Assembly: GCA_036745875.1 (NCBI GenBank)
Contig: DAIOFH010000107.1
Span: 1 to 13,508, forward strand
DNA: 13,508 nucleotides
Source: DAIOFH01 sp036745875
GTDB taxonomy: Bacteria > Planctomycetota > SZUA-567
Reading direction: 5' to 3'
Shown here: one piece after another, positions 4,781 to 13,043 of the stretch
Position numbering within the stretch: position 1 is the first letter of the stretch
Layout: every line of letters begins with the position of its first letter
Translations under genes and position numbers: made by a program
Notes under the pieces: model-generated
Told to the model about the DNA's origin: nothing
Databases searched by the model: none
What the model saw: only the letters and a program-made list of their open reading frames with translations

Positions 4781-5785
4781 ATGAGCATTATCAACCAAAT
4801 TCACGCCAAAGCTGTTGAACTGAAGAAAACCATATGCCTGCCGGAAGCCATGGACGAGCGCACCCTGCATGCGACCGAGACGTGCTGCAAAATGGGATTC
4901 GGTCCCATCGTTCTCATCGGCGATACCGCGCAAATCCAGGCCAAGGCCAAGGAAATCGGCGCAGACATCTCCAAGGCAGTCATCCGCGACCCCGCGACGG
5001 ATCCCGCCTATGGCAAGATCGTCGCCAAGCTTGTCGAGCTCCGCTCCGCCAAGGGCATGACCGAGGAAAAAGCCAGGGAGGCCCTCAAGGACGAAATAAT
5101 GTACGCCGCGATGCTGGTGAACATGGGGGAAGTGGACGGCTATGTCTCGGGCGCCGTGCATTCGACCGCCGACACCCTGCGTCCCGCGCTGCAGGTCGTG
5201 AAGGCGGCGAAGGGCATCAAGACGATTTCCGCTTTCTTCATGATGGTGCTGCCGGAAACGAGCCCTTATTACAAAACCCAGGAAGTCATGTTCTTCGCCG
5301 ACACCGCCTTGGTCCAGGACCCGGATGCGGCGCAACTCGCCGACATCGCCATCAACACGGCCCGCTCCTGGCAGGCCTTGATGGGCACGAAGCCTGTGGT
5401 CGCCATGCTTTCCCATTCCACCAAGGGATCGGCCAAGCATGCTCTTATCGACAAGGTCGTCGAAGGCCTCGCCATCGCGAAGCAGCTTGACCCGAACCTC
5501 GAAATCGACGGCGAACTCCAGGCGGACGCCGCCCTTATCCCCGAAATCGGCGCGAAGAAGGCTCCCGGCAGCAAGATCCCCGGCCGCGCCAATGTCCTTG
5601 TCTTCCCCGACCTCGACGCCGCGAACATCGGCTACAAGCTGGTGGAACGCCTCGCCGGCGCGACGGCCATCGGCCCGGTCATGTCCGGCATGGCGAAGCC
5701 GGTGAACGACCTTTCCCGCGGCTGCAAGGCCGAGGACATCGTCGACACCGTCGCCGTCACCGCCTGCCAGGCCGCAGGTTCCTGA
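4781..5785 (+). CDS. pta: Phosphate acetyltransferase (phosphotransacetylase)
   Basis: The enzyme interconverts acetyl-CoA plus phosphate with acetyl phosphate plus CoA in the cytoplasm, linking to acetate kinase for ATP yield or acetate use. The 334 residues are the usual short form (PTA_PTB domain only, without the N-terminal DRTGG/BioD-like region of E. coli Pta). Motifs seen: CLPEAMDERTLHA (19-31), GYVSGAVHSTADTLRPALQ (120-138), VQDPDAAQLADIAI (178-191), AMLSHSTKGSAKH (208-220), DGELQADAALIPEIGAKKAPGS (243-264), NVLVFPDLDAANIGYKL (271-287) and GPVMSGMAKPVNDLSRG (298-314). This is the complete active-site set. AAGGGGAAAG lies before the ATG. No ackA is adjacent, which is less common for this gene. 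A phosphate butyryltransferase is less likely given the length and motifs. Confidence 0.93.
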   Translation: MSIINQIHAKAVELKKTICLPEAMDERTLHATETCCKMGFGPIVLIGDTAQIQAKAKEIGADISKAVIRDPATDPAYGKIVAKLVELRSAKGMTEEKAREALKDEIMYAAMLVNMGEVDGYVSGAVHSTADTLRPALQVVKAAKGIKTISAFFMMVLPETSPYYKTQEVMFFADTALVQDPDAAQLADIAINTARSWQALMGTKPVVAMLSHSTKGSAKHALIDKVVEGLAIAKQLDPNLEIDGELQADAALIPEIGAKKAPGSKIPGRANVLVFPDLDAANIGYKLVERLAGATAIGPVMSGMAKPVNDLSRGCKAEDIVDTVAVTACQAAGS

Positions 5786-5810
5786 GTTTGGAGTGTTTTC
5801 AAAGGAAAGT

Positions 5811-5850
5811 AAAACACCCTCTTCCTGTTCGGGAGGGGGTGTTTTTTATT
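5811..5850. terminator. Bidirectional terminator between pta and the MGMT-family gene
   Basis: CACCCTCTTCC (5815-5825), loop TGTTC, GGGAGGGGGTG (5831-5841), then TTTTTT (5842-5847). An A-rich flank (AAAA before the stem) makes it work in both directions. The T run overlaps the stop end of the leftward gene at 5846. Confidence 0.85.
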
Positions 5851-6166
5851 GTAATTGGGACCGTTTCATATCGATCTTGCCGTTTTCAAGGAAGCGGACG
5901 CCCTCCTTTTTCAAAAGGGAGCGTTGCCTGTCTTCGCCGCCGAAACAGAAGCCGGGAGCCATCGAACCCTGTTTGTTCACCACGCGGTGGCACGGCAGCT
6001 TGCGGCCTTCCGGCGCGGCGCGCATGGCGAAGCCGACCGTCCGCCCGGAATAAAAGCCGCCAAGTCTCTGTGCGATCTGGCCGTAGGTCATGACCTTGCC
6101 TTTCGGTATCGCCGCCACGACGCCATAGACTTTTTCAAAAAAACCGGTGCCGCCTTTTTTTGCCAT
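5846..6166 (-). CDS. Short MGMT-family protein with active-site Cys (Atl1/Ogt-like)
   Basis: This 106-residue protein is only the DNA-binding/active-site domain of O6-alkylguanine-DNA alkyltransferases. Features: winged-helix IPKGKVMTYGQIAQRLGG (20-37) with Tyr28 at the base-flipping position, SGRTVGFAMR (40-49) with Arg42 as the arginine finger, and LPCHRVV (57-63) with Cys59 as the acceptor. Length and lack of an N-terminal domain match Atl1/YbaZ-type alkyltransferase-like proteins. Those usually have Trp or another residue in place of Cys, so real methyl transfer is chemically possible here. The region after it (GSMAPGFCFGGEDRQRSLL) differs from the NYSGG of human MGMT. The ATG overlaps the stop of the kinase gene by one base (TAATG), with GAGG inside that gene, so translation is coupled. 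The role is repair or flagging of alkylated guanine. Confidence 0.88.
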   Translation of the reverse strand: MAKKGGTGFFEKVYGVVAAIPKGKVMTYGQIAQRLGGFYSGRTVGFAMRAAPEGRKLPCHRVVNKQGSMAPGFCFGGEDRQRSLLKKEGVRFLENGKIDMKRSQLQ

Positions 6167-7113
6167 TATGTGCCTCTGTGCTCCCTGTGTTGAAGAGTCG
6201 TAACGCGTAGGGATGCGGCCAGTTCCCTCACCCGGGCGATATCCAGCCGTTCACGGTCCATTTTTTCCACCCAGTGCCCAGACAGCGCTGTGGCGAAGGC
6301 CAGGCTTTCCCGTTCATCCCAGCCTTGGATGCGGCTGTAGGTCAGGGCGGCGAGGAAAGAGTCGCCCGCCCCCACCATGTTGACGGCATTGACTCTCGAT
6401 CGGTCGACCTTGAGCCGGGTTGATTTATTGACGAGCATCGCGCCTTGTGCTCCCATGGAAACGGCCATGCAGCCAACGCCTTTTTCCACCCATGCATCGG
6501 CCAGCGCCAGGACATCGCCGCCGCCGGACGGGTCGATTGCCGACAATTCTTCGTGGTTGGGTTTTGCCAGGTCTGGGAGGGCGGCGAGGCCTTTGGCGAG
6601 GGCGCTCCCGCTTGCGTCCAGGCAGGCGAAGGAGCCGTTCCCGCGGATCGCCGTTATCAGGTCGCCGTAGACGGCGTCCGGAACTTTTGGCGGCAGGCTG
6701 CCGGAGAGCAGGACATAATCGCCTGGCTTCGCGAGGCCGAGTATTTTGTTTTTCAGTTTTTCCAGGTCGTCCGGGGAGGGGGAGAGTCCGGGCAGGTTGA
6801 TGTCTGTCGCGCCTTTGTTGTCGACCGCCAGTTTGACGTTGGTGCGGGTCGAGCCGGGGAGCAGGTCGAAGCCGAAGCCGATGGCGCGGTTGCGGCAGAA
6901 GTTTTCGAACATGGCGGCGTTGTCCGTGCCGAGGAAGCCGCAGGCCGTCGTTTCGACGCCCAGGAGCGCCAGGACGAGGGAAACGTTAAGTCCTTTGCCG
7001 CCGCAGTAGGTGACGGAGCCTCGCGCCTTGTTGACCGCCTCCGGGGCGAGGGAGGGCAGTTCGACAATCATGTCGACTGCGGGGTTGAGGGTGACGGTGA
7101 CGACTTTGGTCAT
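6166..7113 (-). CDS. fruK: 1-phosphofructokinase (PfkB family)
   Basis: It phosphorylates fructose 1-phosphate to fructose 1,6-bisphosphate with ATP. The LacC-type tagatose-6-phosphate kinase is the main alternative. The 315 residues carry the 1-PFK pattern: VTLNPAVD (7-14), CGGKGLNVS (37-45, usually GGKGINV), LLSGSLPP (135-142), AKPNHEEL (183-190), the PfkB signature NMVGAGDSFLAA (245-256) with catalytic Asp251, and a basic C-terminus. The start at 7113 follows GGAGAT; an upstream in-frame extension to 7308 lacks protein-like character and includes the promoter. It is the first gene of a coupled pair with the MGMT-family protein. No PTS fructose transporter or FruR is adjacent. The last residues (LQHREHRGT) are encoded by a CACAG-type short repeat and look like a recent C-terminal extension. 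Confidence 0.88.
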   Translation of the reverse strand: MTKVVTVTLNPAVDMIVELPSLAPEAVNKARGSVTYCGGKGLNVSLVLALLGVETTACGFLGTDNAAMFENFCRNRAIGFGFDLLPGSTRTNVKLAVDNKGATDINLPGLSPSPDDLEKLKNKILGLAKPGDYVLLSGSLPPKVPDAVYGDLITAIRGNGSFACLDASGSALAKGLAALPDLAKPNHEELSAIDPSGGGDVLALADAWVEKGVGCMAVSMGAQGAMLVNKSTRLKVDRSRVNAVNMVGAGDSFLAALTYSRIQGWDERESLAFATALSGHWVEKMDRERLDIARVRELAASLRVTTLQHREHRGT

Positions 7114-7146
7114 ATCGATCTCCACGATGCGAAATTCCGAAAGTGT

Positions 7147-7175
7147 ATTGTATGGCCGGCGGCAAATCCCGTCAA
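7147..7175 (-). promoter_or_regulatory. Sigma70 promoter of fruK
   Basis: On the minus strand TTGACG (7175-7170), 17-nt spacer and TACAAT (7152-7147). Both boxes match five of six consensus bases. Start near 7140, leader about 27 nt. Confidence 0.75.
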
Positions 7176-7217
7176 TCAAGCATGGAATGCTGTTTATCGT
7201 TTGCACTGCCTCATCTT

Positions 7218-7256
7218 CACCCTCGCCCCCAAAGGAGGAGGGATTAGGGCGAGGCG
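7218..7256 (+). repeat. Dispersed intergenic C-rich/G-rich hairpin repeat, copy 1
   Basis: A C-rich arm (CCCTCGCCCCC), a short A-rich turn, a G-rich arm (GGAGGAGGG), then ATTAGGGCGAGG. It has the same layout and orientation as the copies at 8761 and 13107. It lies in the fruK-proA gap. Confidence 0.5.
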
Positions 7257-7301
7257 GCGTAAACCGGAAGCGGCCGCAAGGGAATGAATACGATATTATC
7301 C

Positions 7302-7330
7302 TCGACAAAGACTAGTAAGATATTGAAAAT
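7302..7330 (+). promoter_or_regulatory. Possible promoter for proA
   Basis: TCGACA (7302-7307, five of six), 17-nt spacer and GAAAAT (7325-7330, four of six). A nearby imperfect inverted repeat (ATTGAA ... TTCAAT, 7322-7344) could be an operator. Confidence 0.35.
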
Positions 7331-7366
7331 GAAAACGGTTCAATAATATCCCCAAACAGGAGTAAA

Positions 7367-8644
7367 ATGCAAATGAGTGAATTCCACGACGTCGCCTTGA
7401 CCCTATCCCTCGCCGCCGACGAGGCCGCGCCGTTCATGGCCACGGCGGATGGCGGCCGCCGCAACGCAGCCCTGCTTGCCATCGCCGAACTACTGGAAAA
7501 AAAGGCCAAGGATATCATAAAAGCGAACAAGAAAGACCTTGCCGAAGCGGAAAAGGCGGGGCTTTCCAAGGCCATGCTCGACCGGCTCGCCGTCGACGAA
7601 AAACGCATACGCGAAATGGCCGACGGCGTCAAACAGGTCGCCGCGCTCGCTGACCCCGTCGGAATGGTGCTGGACGGCTGGGTACGCCCGAACGGTCTGC
7701 GGCTTTCCCGTGTCCGCACTCCCCTCGGCGTGATCCTGATGATCTATGAAGCCCGTCCCAACGTCACCGTGGATGCGGCAAGCCTCTGCATAAAATCCGG
7801 CAACGCCTGCATATTGCGCGGCGGCAAGGAAGCACTCGCCACCAATATGAGGCTGGGGGAAATCATCTCGGACGCGCTTGACGGGTCGGGCCTTCCCGGA
7901 AGCGCCGTGCAGGTGGTGGACAACCCCGACCGCGAACTGGTCCCGCCGCTCCTGTCCATGGACAAACATATCGACCTCGTCGTTCCTCGTGGCGGCAAGG
8001 GGCTGGTGGAAACGGTCATGGAGTACAGCCGCATCCCGGTTCTGAAGCACCTGGACGGCATCTGCCATATCTATGTGGACCAGACCGCCGACATGGACAT
8101 GGCGGAAGGGATTGTCGTCAATGCCAAGGTGCAGCGCCCGTCGGTATGTAACGCGGTGGAAACGCTTCTGGTGCACAAGGACGCGGCGCAACTGTTCCTG
8201 CCGCGCTGCCTCGGCTCGATGGCCAAGGCGGGGGTGGAGCTCCGCGTCGACGCGGACGCCAAGGAAATCGCCGAAGGCATCGGCATCGCCGTCAAGGACG
8301 CGGTGGACGACGATTGGAGCACTGAATACAACGACCTGGTCCTGTCGATCAAAGTGGTCCCCGACCTGGACTCGGCGATAGCGCACATCAATACTTATGG
8401 TTCAAAGCACACGGACGCCATCATCACCTCCACCCTCGCGGCGGCGGAGCGCTTCAAGCTCGAAGTCGACACCTCCTCCGTGATGGTCAACGCCAGCACC
8501 CGCTTCGCCGACGGTTTCGAATACGGCCTCGGGGCGGAGATCGGCATTTCGACTGACAAGCTCCACGCGCGCGGCCCCGTCGGCCTCGAAGGCCTTACCA
8601 CCTACAAATGGCTGGTCGAAGGGAACGGCCAGATCAGGACCTGA
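7367..8644 (+). CDS. proA: Gamma-glutamyl phosphate reductase
   Basis: This is the second step of proline synthesis: NADPH-dependent reduction of gamma-glutamyl phosphate to glutamate 5-semialdehyde, cytoplasmic. The 425 residues are full length for the family (aldehyde dehydrogenase superfamily). Visible motifs: RTPLGVILMIYEARPNVTVD, CIKSGNACILRGGKEA, DLVVPRGGKGLV, the catalytic VQRPSVCNAVETLLVH with Cys261, NDLVLSIKVV, and the C-terminal RGPVGLEGLTTYKW. AGGAG is 4 nt before the first ATG; a second ATG two codons later has 10-nt spacing and may be the real start. proB (glutamate 5-kinase), usually adjacent, is absent, so the pathway genes are split in this genome. Confidence 0.96.
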   Translation: MQMSEFHDVALTLSLAADEAAPFMATADGGRRNAALLAIAELLEKKAKDIIKANKKDLAEAEKAGLSKAMLDRLAVDEKRIREMADGVKQVAALADPVGMVLDGWVRPNGLRLSRVRTPLGVILMIYEARPNVTVDAASLCIKSGNACILRGGKEALATNMRLGEIISDALDGSGLPGSAVQVVDNPDRELVPPLLSMDKHIDLVVPRGGKGLVETVMEYSRIPVLKHLDGICHIYVDQTADMDMAEGIVVNAKVQRPSVCNAVETLLVHKDAAQLFLPRCLGSMAKAGVELRVDADAKEIAEGIGIAVKDAVDDDWSTEYNDLVLSIKVVPDLDSAIAHINTYGSKHTDAIITSTLAAAERFKLEVDTSSVMVNASTRFADGFEYGLGAEIGISTDKLHARGPVGLEGLTTYKWLVEGNGQIRT

Positions 8645-8951
8645 CAGTCGATGCATGTTGTTTTTCCCCTCACTTTGCACGAATCCGTCGCTGCGGTCAT
8701 TGTGCAGAGGATCGTTTACCATCGCATCAGATAGATCGTATCAAATAGTTCCCACGCGATGCCCCCGCTCCCCAAGAGGTGGAGCGATAGGGTGAAGGGG
8801 AGCATTCAAACCAATGGCATTTCGATAGAACGGCATTGAGGGTCCCTGATTCAATTATGTGGTAATTCCGGCGAAAATTGCACGATTCGCAAAAATTCCT
8901 TTCATTCGCCGGCGCATTCCGGATGATAGGATGTGCAATGGCGACAAGTGA
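8645..8951. other. Intergenic region between proA and the SLC13 transporter
   Basis: 307 bp without a gene. It holds repeat copy 2 (8761-8802) and an 8-bp inverted repeat, CCGGCGAA (8868-8875) with TTCGCCGG (8905-8912), about 40 bp before the transporter ATG. No strong terminator for proA and no consensus promoter are visible. Confidence 0.5.
8761..8802 (+). repeat. Dispersed intergenic C-rich/G-rich hairpin repeat, copy 2
   Basis: GCCCCCGCTCCCCAAGAGG, then TGGAGCGATAGGGTGAAGGGG. GCTCC and GGAGC form the stem. It is the most diverged of the three copies. Confidence 0.45.
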
Positions 8952-10862
8952 ATGGGATACGCAAAAAAACCCGTTTTTATACCATGGATCAAATATATGG
9001 CATTGACCCTCATCATACTCGCCGTCACCGTCGTCCTCATGGCGATGGGCAAAATCCGCAGTGACCTGGTGGCCTTCGGCGCAGTGTTGTGCATGATGCT
9101 GTTCAGCATACTGACGCCGCAGGAAGGGTTGTCCGGCTTTTCCAGCTCCGTCATCTTCGTCATGGTCGGCATGTTCATCATCGGCGGAGCCATCGTCAGG
9201 TGCGGGCTCGCCAGCATCATAAGCAGCAAAATCCTCTCGATCGCCGGGAAAAGGACAAACGTCCTCTTCATGATGGTTATGATCCTCACCGCGATCATCG
9301 GCTCCCTCGTCAGCAACACCGGCACCGTCGCCATCATGATGCCCATTGTCGTCAGCCTCTCGCTCACCATCGACGAAAGCCCCAGCCGCTTCCTTATGCC
9401 CCTCGCCTTCATGAGCAGCATCGGCGGCATGTTCACCCTGCTCGGCAACTCCTCCAACATGGTAGCGAACGACGCCTATGTCAAAGCGGGATATCCGTCG
9501 CTGACCTTGTTTTCCTTCTTCCCCGTCGGTCTGGTCTGCTTCCTCTTCGGCATCCTGGTGCTTGCTCCGGTGACCTCGCGCTACCTGTCGCGGCGTAAAA
9601 ACGCCAAGCTCGAACCCGACTCCGCCCTTTTTTCCATGCGCAAACTGGCGGAAAAATACCAGATTGTGCAGAACATGTATTATCTGGAAATAACCAAGGA
9701 CTCGGAAGTCGCGGACAAACGGCTTATCGACTTGCACCTACCGGAAAAGTTCGGGGTCGTCGTCGCCGACATCATCCGTCCCCGGAAGCGCCATGGCCAA
9801 TCCCTGTTCGCGGCTCAGCGCCCCCGCCATTACTTCCCTGACGCGGACACCCTTCTGCGCCGTGGCGATGTCCTCCAGGTCGTCGGCTCCATAACCGGAG
9901 TCATAACAATGGCCAGTGAGATCGGTTTGCACATGGTGGCATCGGATACCGTCGCGAGGGACGACGGCGACGAATATTCCAGCATAGGCATCTGCGAGCT
10001 CATCATCATGTCCTCGTCGAGGCTGGTCAAGCGCACCGTCGCCGAATCCGGCCTCCGGAACCAGTTCGGCATTACCGTCCTCGGCGTCCAGCGCGGCAGC
10101 CAATACATTATCGAAGACATCAAGGATATGGCCATCCAGTCCGGCGACTCCCTCCTGGTGCAGGGCACCTGGGAAAACCTGGCCCGGCTGGAGGAATTCT
10201 CCAACAACTGGGTTGTCGTCGGCCGTCCGAAGGACCAGGCGGGCACGGGCCAGCAGCGGCAAAAGATCCCGCTGGTCATAGCCGTCGTCCTCGCCATGCT
10301 CCTTGTCACCGCCTTCAATGTCCTCCCGATCGTGGTGGCGGTGCTTCTCGCCGCCCTTGTCCTTATACTCGGCGGCTGTTTCAAAAACATGGACGACGTT
10401 TATTCGACCATGGGCTGGGAGACCCTGGTCATGATGGCCTGTCTTTTGCCCATGTCCATCGCCATGGAAAACGCCGGCATCCTCGACCTCATCTCCAGGC
10501 ATATGGTCTCCTTCGGCGGCGATTACGGGCCGCATGTCACCCTGGCGGTCATGTACGGCGTGGCATCGCTCCTGAACATCGTCATCAGCACGACCCCGGT
10601 GACCCTGCTTATCGCGCCTGTCGCCGTTCAGGTCGCGGAGTCCCTCCAGTGCAGCCCGCTGCCGTTCCTGGTGGCTGTCGCCACCGCCGCGTCCATGTGC
10701 TTCGCCAGCCCGTTTTCGACGCCTGCCAACGCGCTCGTGATGTCTGCGGGCCGCTACACCTTTACGGACTACCTCAAGGTCGGCGTGCCGATGCAGATCC
10801 TGATGGGCGTGGTTGTCGTAGCGGTGTTACCATATATTTATCCCTTTTTCCCGGCGTCATAG
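8952..10862 (+). CDS. SLC13/ArsB-NhaD-type permease with two TrkA-C (RCK_C) domains
   Basis: This is a 636-residue inner-membrane secondary transporter, probably Na+-coupled, for an anion such as sulfate, phosphate or a di-/tricarboxylate. The substrate cannot be read from sequence. The N-terminal half has about five to six hydrophobic helices (about 15-210), including the SLC13 SNT motif (121-123, SLVSNTGTVAIMMP) and GNSSN (165-169). A soluble insert follows (about 220-435) with two RCK_C repeats, about 240-325 (ending RRGDVLQVVGS) and 340-415 (ending QSGDSLLVQG). The C-terminal half (about 437-632) has a second set of helices with VISTTPVTLLIAP (544-556) and SPFSTPANALV (586-596). An in-frame TGA directly precedes the ATG at 8952. 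No good ribosome site is seen, and Met16 (8997) is an alternative start. This architecture is common for annotated SLC13 family permeases. Confidence 0.88.
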   Translation: MGYAKKPVFIPWIKYMALTLIILAVTVVLMAMGKIRSDLVAFGAVLCMMLFSILTPQEGLSGFSSSVIFVMVGMFIIGGAIVRCGLASIISSKILSIAGKRTNVLFMMVMILTAIIGSLVSNTGTVAIMMPIVVSLSLTIDESPSRFLMPLAFMSSIGGMFTLLGNSSNMVANDAYVKAGYPSLTLFSFFPVGLVCFLFGILVLAPVTSRYLSRRKNAKLEPDSALFSMRKLAEKYQIVQNMYYLEITKDSEVADKRLIDLHLPEKFGVVVADIIRPRKRHGQSLFAAQRPRHYFPDADTLLRRGDVLQVVGSITGVITMASEIGLHMVASDTVARDDGDEYSSIGICELIIMSSSRLVKRTVAESGLRNQFGITVLGVQRGSQYIIEDIKDMAIQSGDSLLVQGTWENLARLEEFSNNWVVVGRPKDQAGTGQQRQKIPLVIAVVLAMLLVTAFNVLPIVVAVLLAALVLILGGCFKNMDDVYSTMGWETLVMMACLLPMSIAMENAGILDLISRHMVSFGGDYGPHVTLAVMYGVASLLNIVISTTPVTLLIAPVAVQVAESLQCSPLPFLVAVATAASMCFASPFSTPANALVMSAGRYTFTDYLKVGVPMQILMGVVVVAVLPYIYPFFPAS

Positions 10863-10890
10863 CCGGCGAAGGGGTCTTGCGTTATATGAA

Positions 10891-10933
10891 TTGACAAATC
10901 GCACATCTGGCGCTACCATTGCCTTTGAGGCAA
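10891..10933 (+). promoter_or_regulatory. Sigma70 promoter of the chemoreceptor with start-site hairpin
   Basis: Perfect TTGACA (10891-10896), 17-nt spacer and TACCAT (10914-10919). TTGCCT-TTG-AGGCAA (10919-10933) is a perfect 6-bp palindrome at or just after the start point; it could be an operator or a 5' stabilising hairpin. The leader is about 70 nt. Confidence 0.65.
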
Positions 10934-10997
10934 ATCGTACTTTGCTCCATTTATCATTTCGCATTCGGGTAAATGGCCACAAGACAGGATCGTCAGA

Positions 10998-13031
10998 ATG
11001 TCCTTCCGAAAAGCCCTGCTCGCATCGTTTATCATTCCTTTCACGCTCTTTTGCGTATTTTTCATCGCACTCAATTGGTACAGCGACTTGGAGCGCGGCA
11101 CTGAAGAATACCGCATGCTGCTTACGCAAAACGTACGCATGCAGCGGAACAAAATCGAAGCCCTGTTCAACGAGATGAAAAATATCTGCAACGCCGCCAC
11201 CTTCATGATGGGCGGGACGCTCGGCAGGGAGTGGTTGGAAAACCTGACCAGGGAAGACATTTCACGCTACCTGCAAAAGCTTCACCAGGATTTTCCAGAG
11301 ATCGAAGCCGTCGGTGTCGCCCTGAAACCGGGGGCATTGGGCGGCGATTCGCCGTTCCTTTTCCTCTATACGATGAAGGACATGGCTGCGCCCGGCGCTG
11401 TCGAACGTTTTAGGGAATACGACATCTCCAACGAAGAGGAGATGCTTCTGGAGTGGTACCGCCTACCTGTCGAACGGCAGCGGCCGGTGTGGCTTGAACC
11501 GCGTTATTATGTCGATATCGACGCCTGGGGCTTTTCCTATTCCGCCCCCATCAGGGTCGACGGCGAAACGGTCGGCGTCATCTGCATCGGTTCGATGCTG
11601 GATTATTACCGGAATTCCCTCAACCATGAAGCAGGACTGCTTGGCGACGGCGGCTTTTACGCCATGATCGATGCTGGCGGCAACTATCTCCTGCACAAGG
11701 ACGTGAATCTCGAACGCACGCAGGTCAGCATGCTTGACACTGACATTGTCCAGTATCGTGGCGACGACCTGAACCGGATCAAAACTGCCCTGAAAGACAG
11801 GGAGATCGCCATTTCCGCCGTCAAGACCGCTTCGTTGCCGGAGGAGGGATGGCTGTACATGGTCCAGGCTCCCATCCGATCGACTGATTGGGCGCTCGCG
11901 CTATTTCTCCCGGAGCACAATTTCCTTGTTCCCATGGAAAAGAACCTGTTTCTGGGCGCCGTCGTCATGCTGTTGGGTGCTGTGGTGACCCTTGCCGTGC
12001 TGCTTGTCTGCGTGCATTTCATTTCCGTCCCGATGCGGGACGTCATGCGCGTCGCCAAACGGATCGGCAAAGGCGATATGTCCCCGGTCGTCTCCATTTC
12101 CGGCTTTGACGAGTTCCTTGTCCTCGCCGATACCTTCAACCAGATGCTTGACGATATCCGTGACCGCTCCCAGGCGATGGAGTCGAACATCCTCCGTCTC
12201 GACGAGTTGTTGCAGGAGGTCTCGTCTTCCTCGCGCGAGCTGGTGCAGGTCGCCGGGACGGTGAGCGCGAACAGCCAGGACCTGTCGTCCGGCGCGGTGG
12301 AGCAGGACGCGGTGTTTTCCGACTTGTCGCGTCAGATGGTGAAGCTGCGCGAACACGCCGAATCCAATACCCAGCTTGCCCGCACCGCCAACAGCCAGAT
12401 GACCCTGATCGACTCGACCGCCGTGGCCGGCAGCCAGGAGATGCGGACTCTTTTCGACACCCTAACGGCGATTTCGGAACGGACGAAGAACATCGGACAA
12501 TCGCTGAAGTTCATCGACAGCATTGCCTTCCAGACCAACATCCTCGCGCTCAACGCTTCGGTGGAAGCGGCGCGGGCCGGAGTCCATGGCAAGGGGTTCA
12601 GCGTTGTTGCGGCGGAGGTCCGCAGGCTTGCCACCTCGAGCGCCAGGTCGGTCGTCGACACCAATAAAACCCTCGACGAAGCTGACTCGTCGGTGGGTGA
12701 AGGGCTGGAGCGCGGCGGGAAGGCGTCGGAAACGCTGCAGGGGATCGAGAAAACGGTCGGGGAGGCCGTGGTGATCGGGAATCAGGTTTTGGAACAGGCC
12801 GCGGACCAGCTGAAAATTGTCGGCGACATGTCCACCGGGCTCGAGCAGGTCGAGATGATTGCCAAGCGCAATGTCGACAACGCCGCCGCCAATGCCGCCG
12901 CTGCAGAGGAGCTCCTCGGCCTTGCCAATCGCTTGAAAAGCACCTTGTCCGTGGTTTCGCATGATCAACGGATCGCCCACAGCAGGCAGTTGGTCGCCTC
13001 CGACACCGCTATTTCGCGCCGGGAATTTTGA
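10998..13031 (+). CDS. Methyl-accepting chemotaxis protein with dCache sensor domain
   Basis: This is a 677-residue transmembrane chemoreceptor that signals to CheA through CheW. Order: TM1 (about 5-27), periplasmic sensor (about 28-315), TM2 (about 317-343), HAMP (about 344-395), helical signalling domain (about 396-655). The sensor has two Cache-type lobes; RPVWLEPRYYVDIDAWGFSYSAPI and, near its end, LPEEGWLYMVQAPIRSTDWAL are typical dCache_1 segments, so the ligand is probably a small molecule. The hairpin tip IDSIAFQTNILALNASVEAARAG.GKGFSVVAAEVRRLA (506-545) is the conserved CheA/CheW contact. The C-terminus has no NWETF-type CheR tether. AGGA lies 8 nt before the ATG. It is transcribed alone from its own promoter, with no che genes nearby. 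The ligand is unknown. Confidence 0.93.
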   Translation: MSFRKALLASFIIPFTLFCVFFIALNWYSDLERGTEEYRMLLTQNVRMQRNKIEALFNEMKNICNAATFMMGGTLGREWLENLTREDISRYLQKLHQDFPEIEAVGVALKPGALGGDSPFLFLYTMKDMAAPGAVERFREYDISNEEEMLLEWYRLPVERQRPVWLEPRYYVDIDAWGFSYSAPIRVDGETVGVICIGSMLDYYRNSLNHEAGLLGDGGFYAMIDAGGNYLLHKDVNLERTQVSMLDTDIVQYRGDDLNRIKTALKDREIAISAVKTASLPEEGWLYMVQAPIRSTDWALALFLPEHNFLVPMEKNLFLGAVVMLLGAVVTLAVLLVCVHFISVPMRDVMRVAKRIGKGDMSPVVSISGFDEFLVLADTFNQMLDDIRDRSQAMESNILRLDELLQEVSSSSRELVQVAGTVSANSQDLSSGAVEQDAVFSDLSRQMVKLREHAESNTQLARTANSQMTLIDSTAVAGSQEMRTLFDTLTAISERTKNIGQSLKFIDSIAFQTNILALNASVEAARAGVHGKGFSVVAAEVRRLATSSARSVVDTNKTLDEADSSVGEGLERGGKASETLQGIEKTVGEAVVIGNQVLEQAADQLKIVGDMSTGLEQVEMIAKRNVDNAAANAAAAEELLGLANRLKSTLSVVSHDQRIAHSRQLVASDTAISRREF

Positions 13032-13043
13032 TATTTCGCGCCG
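13010..13043 (+). repeat. Short direct repeat across the chemoreceptor stop codon
   Basis: TATTTCGCGCCG occurs at 13010-13021 and again at 13032-13043, a 22-nt period. The first copy codes for the last residues and the second lies just after the TGA. The remaining 10 nt of each unit differ. Confidence 0.6.
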
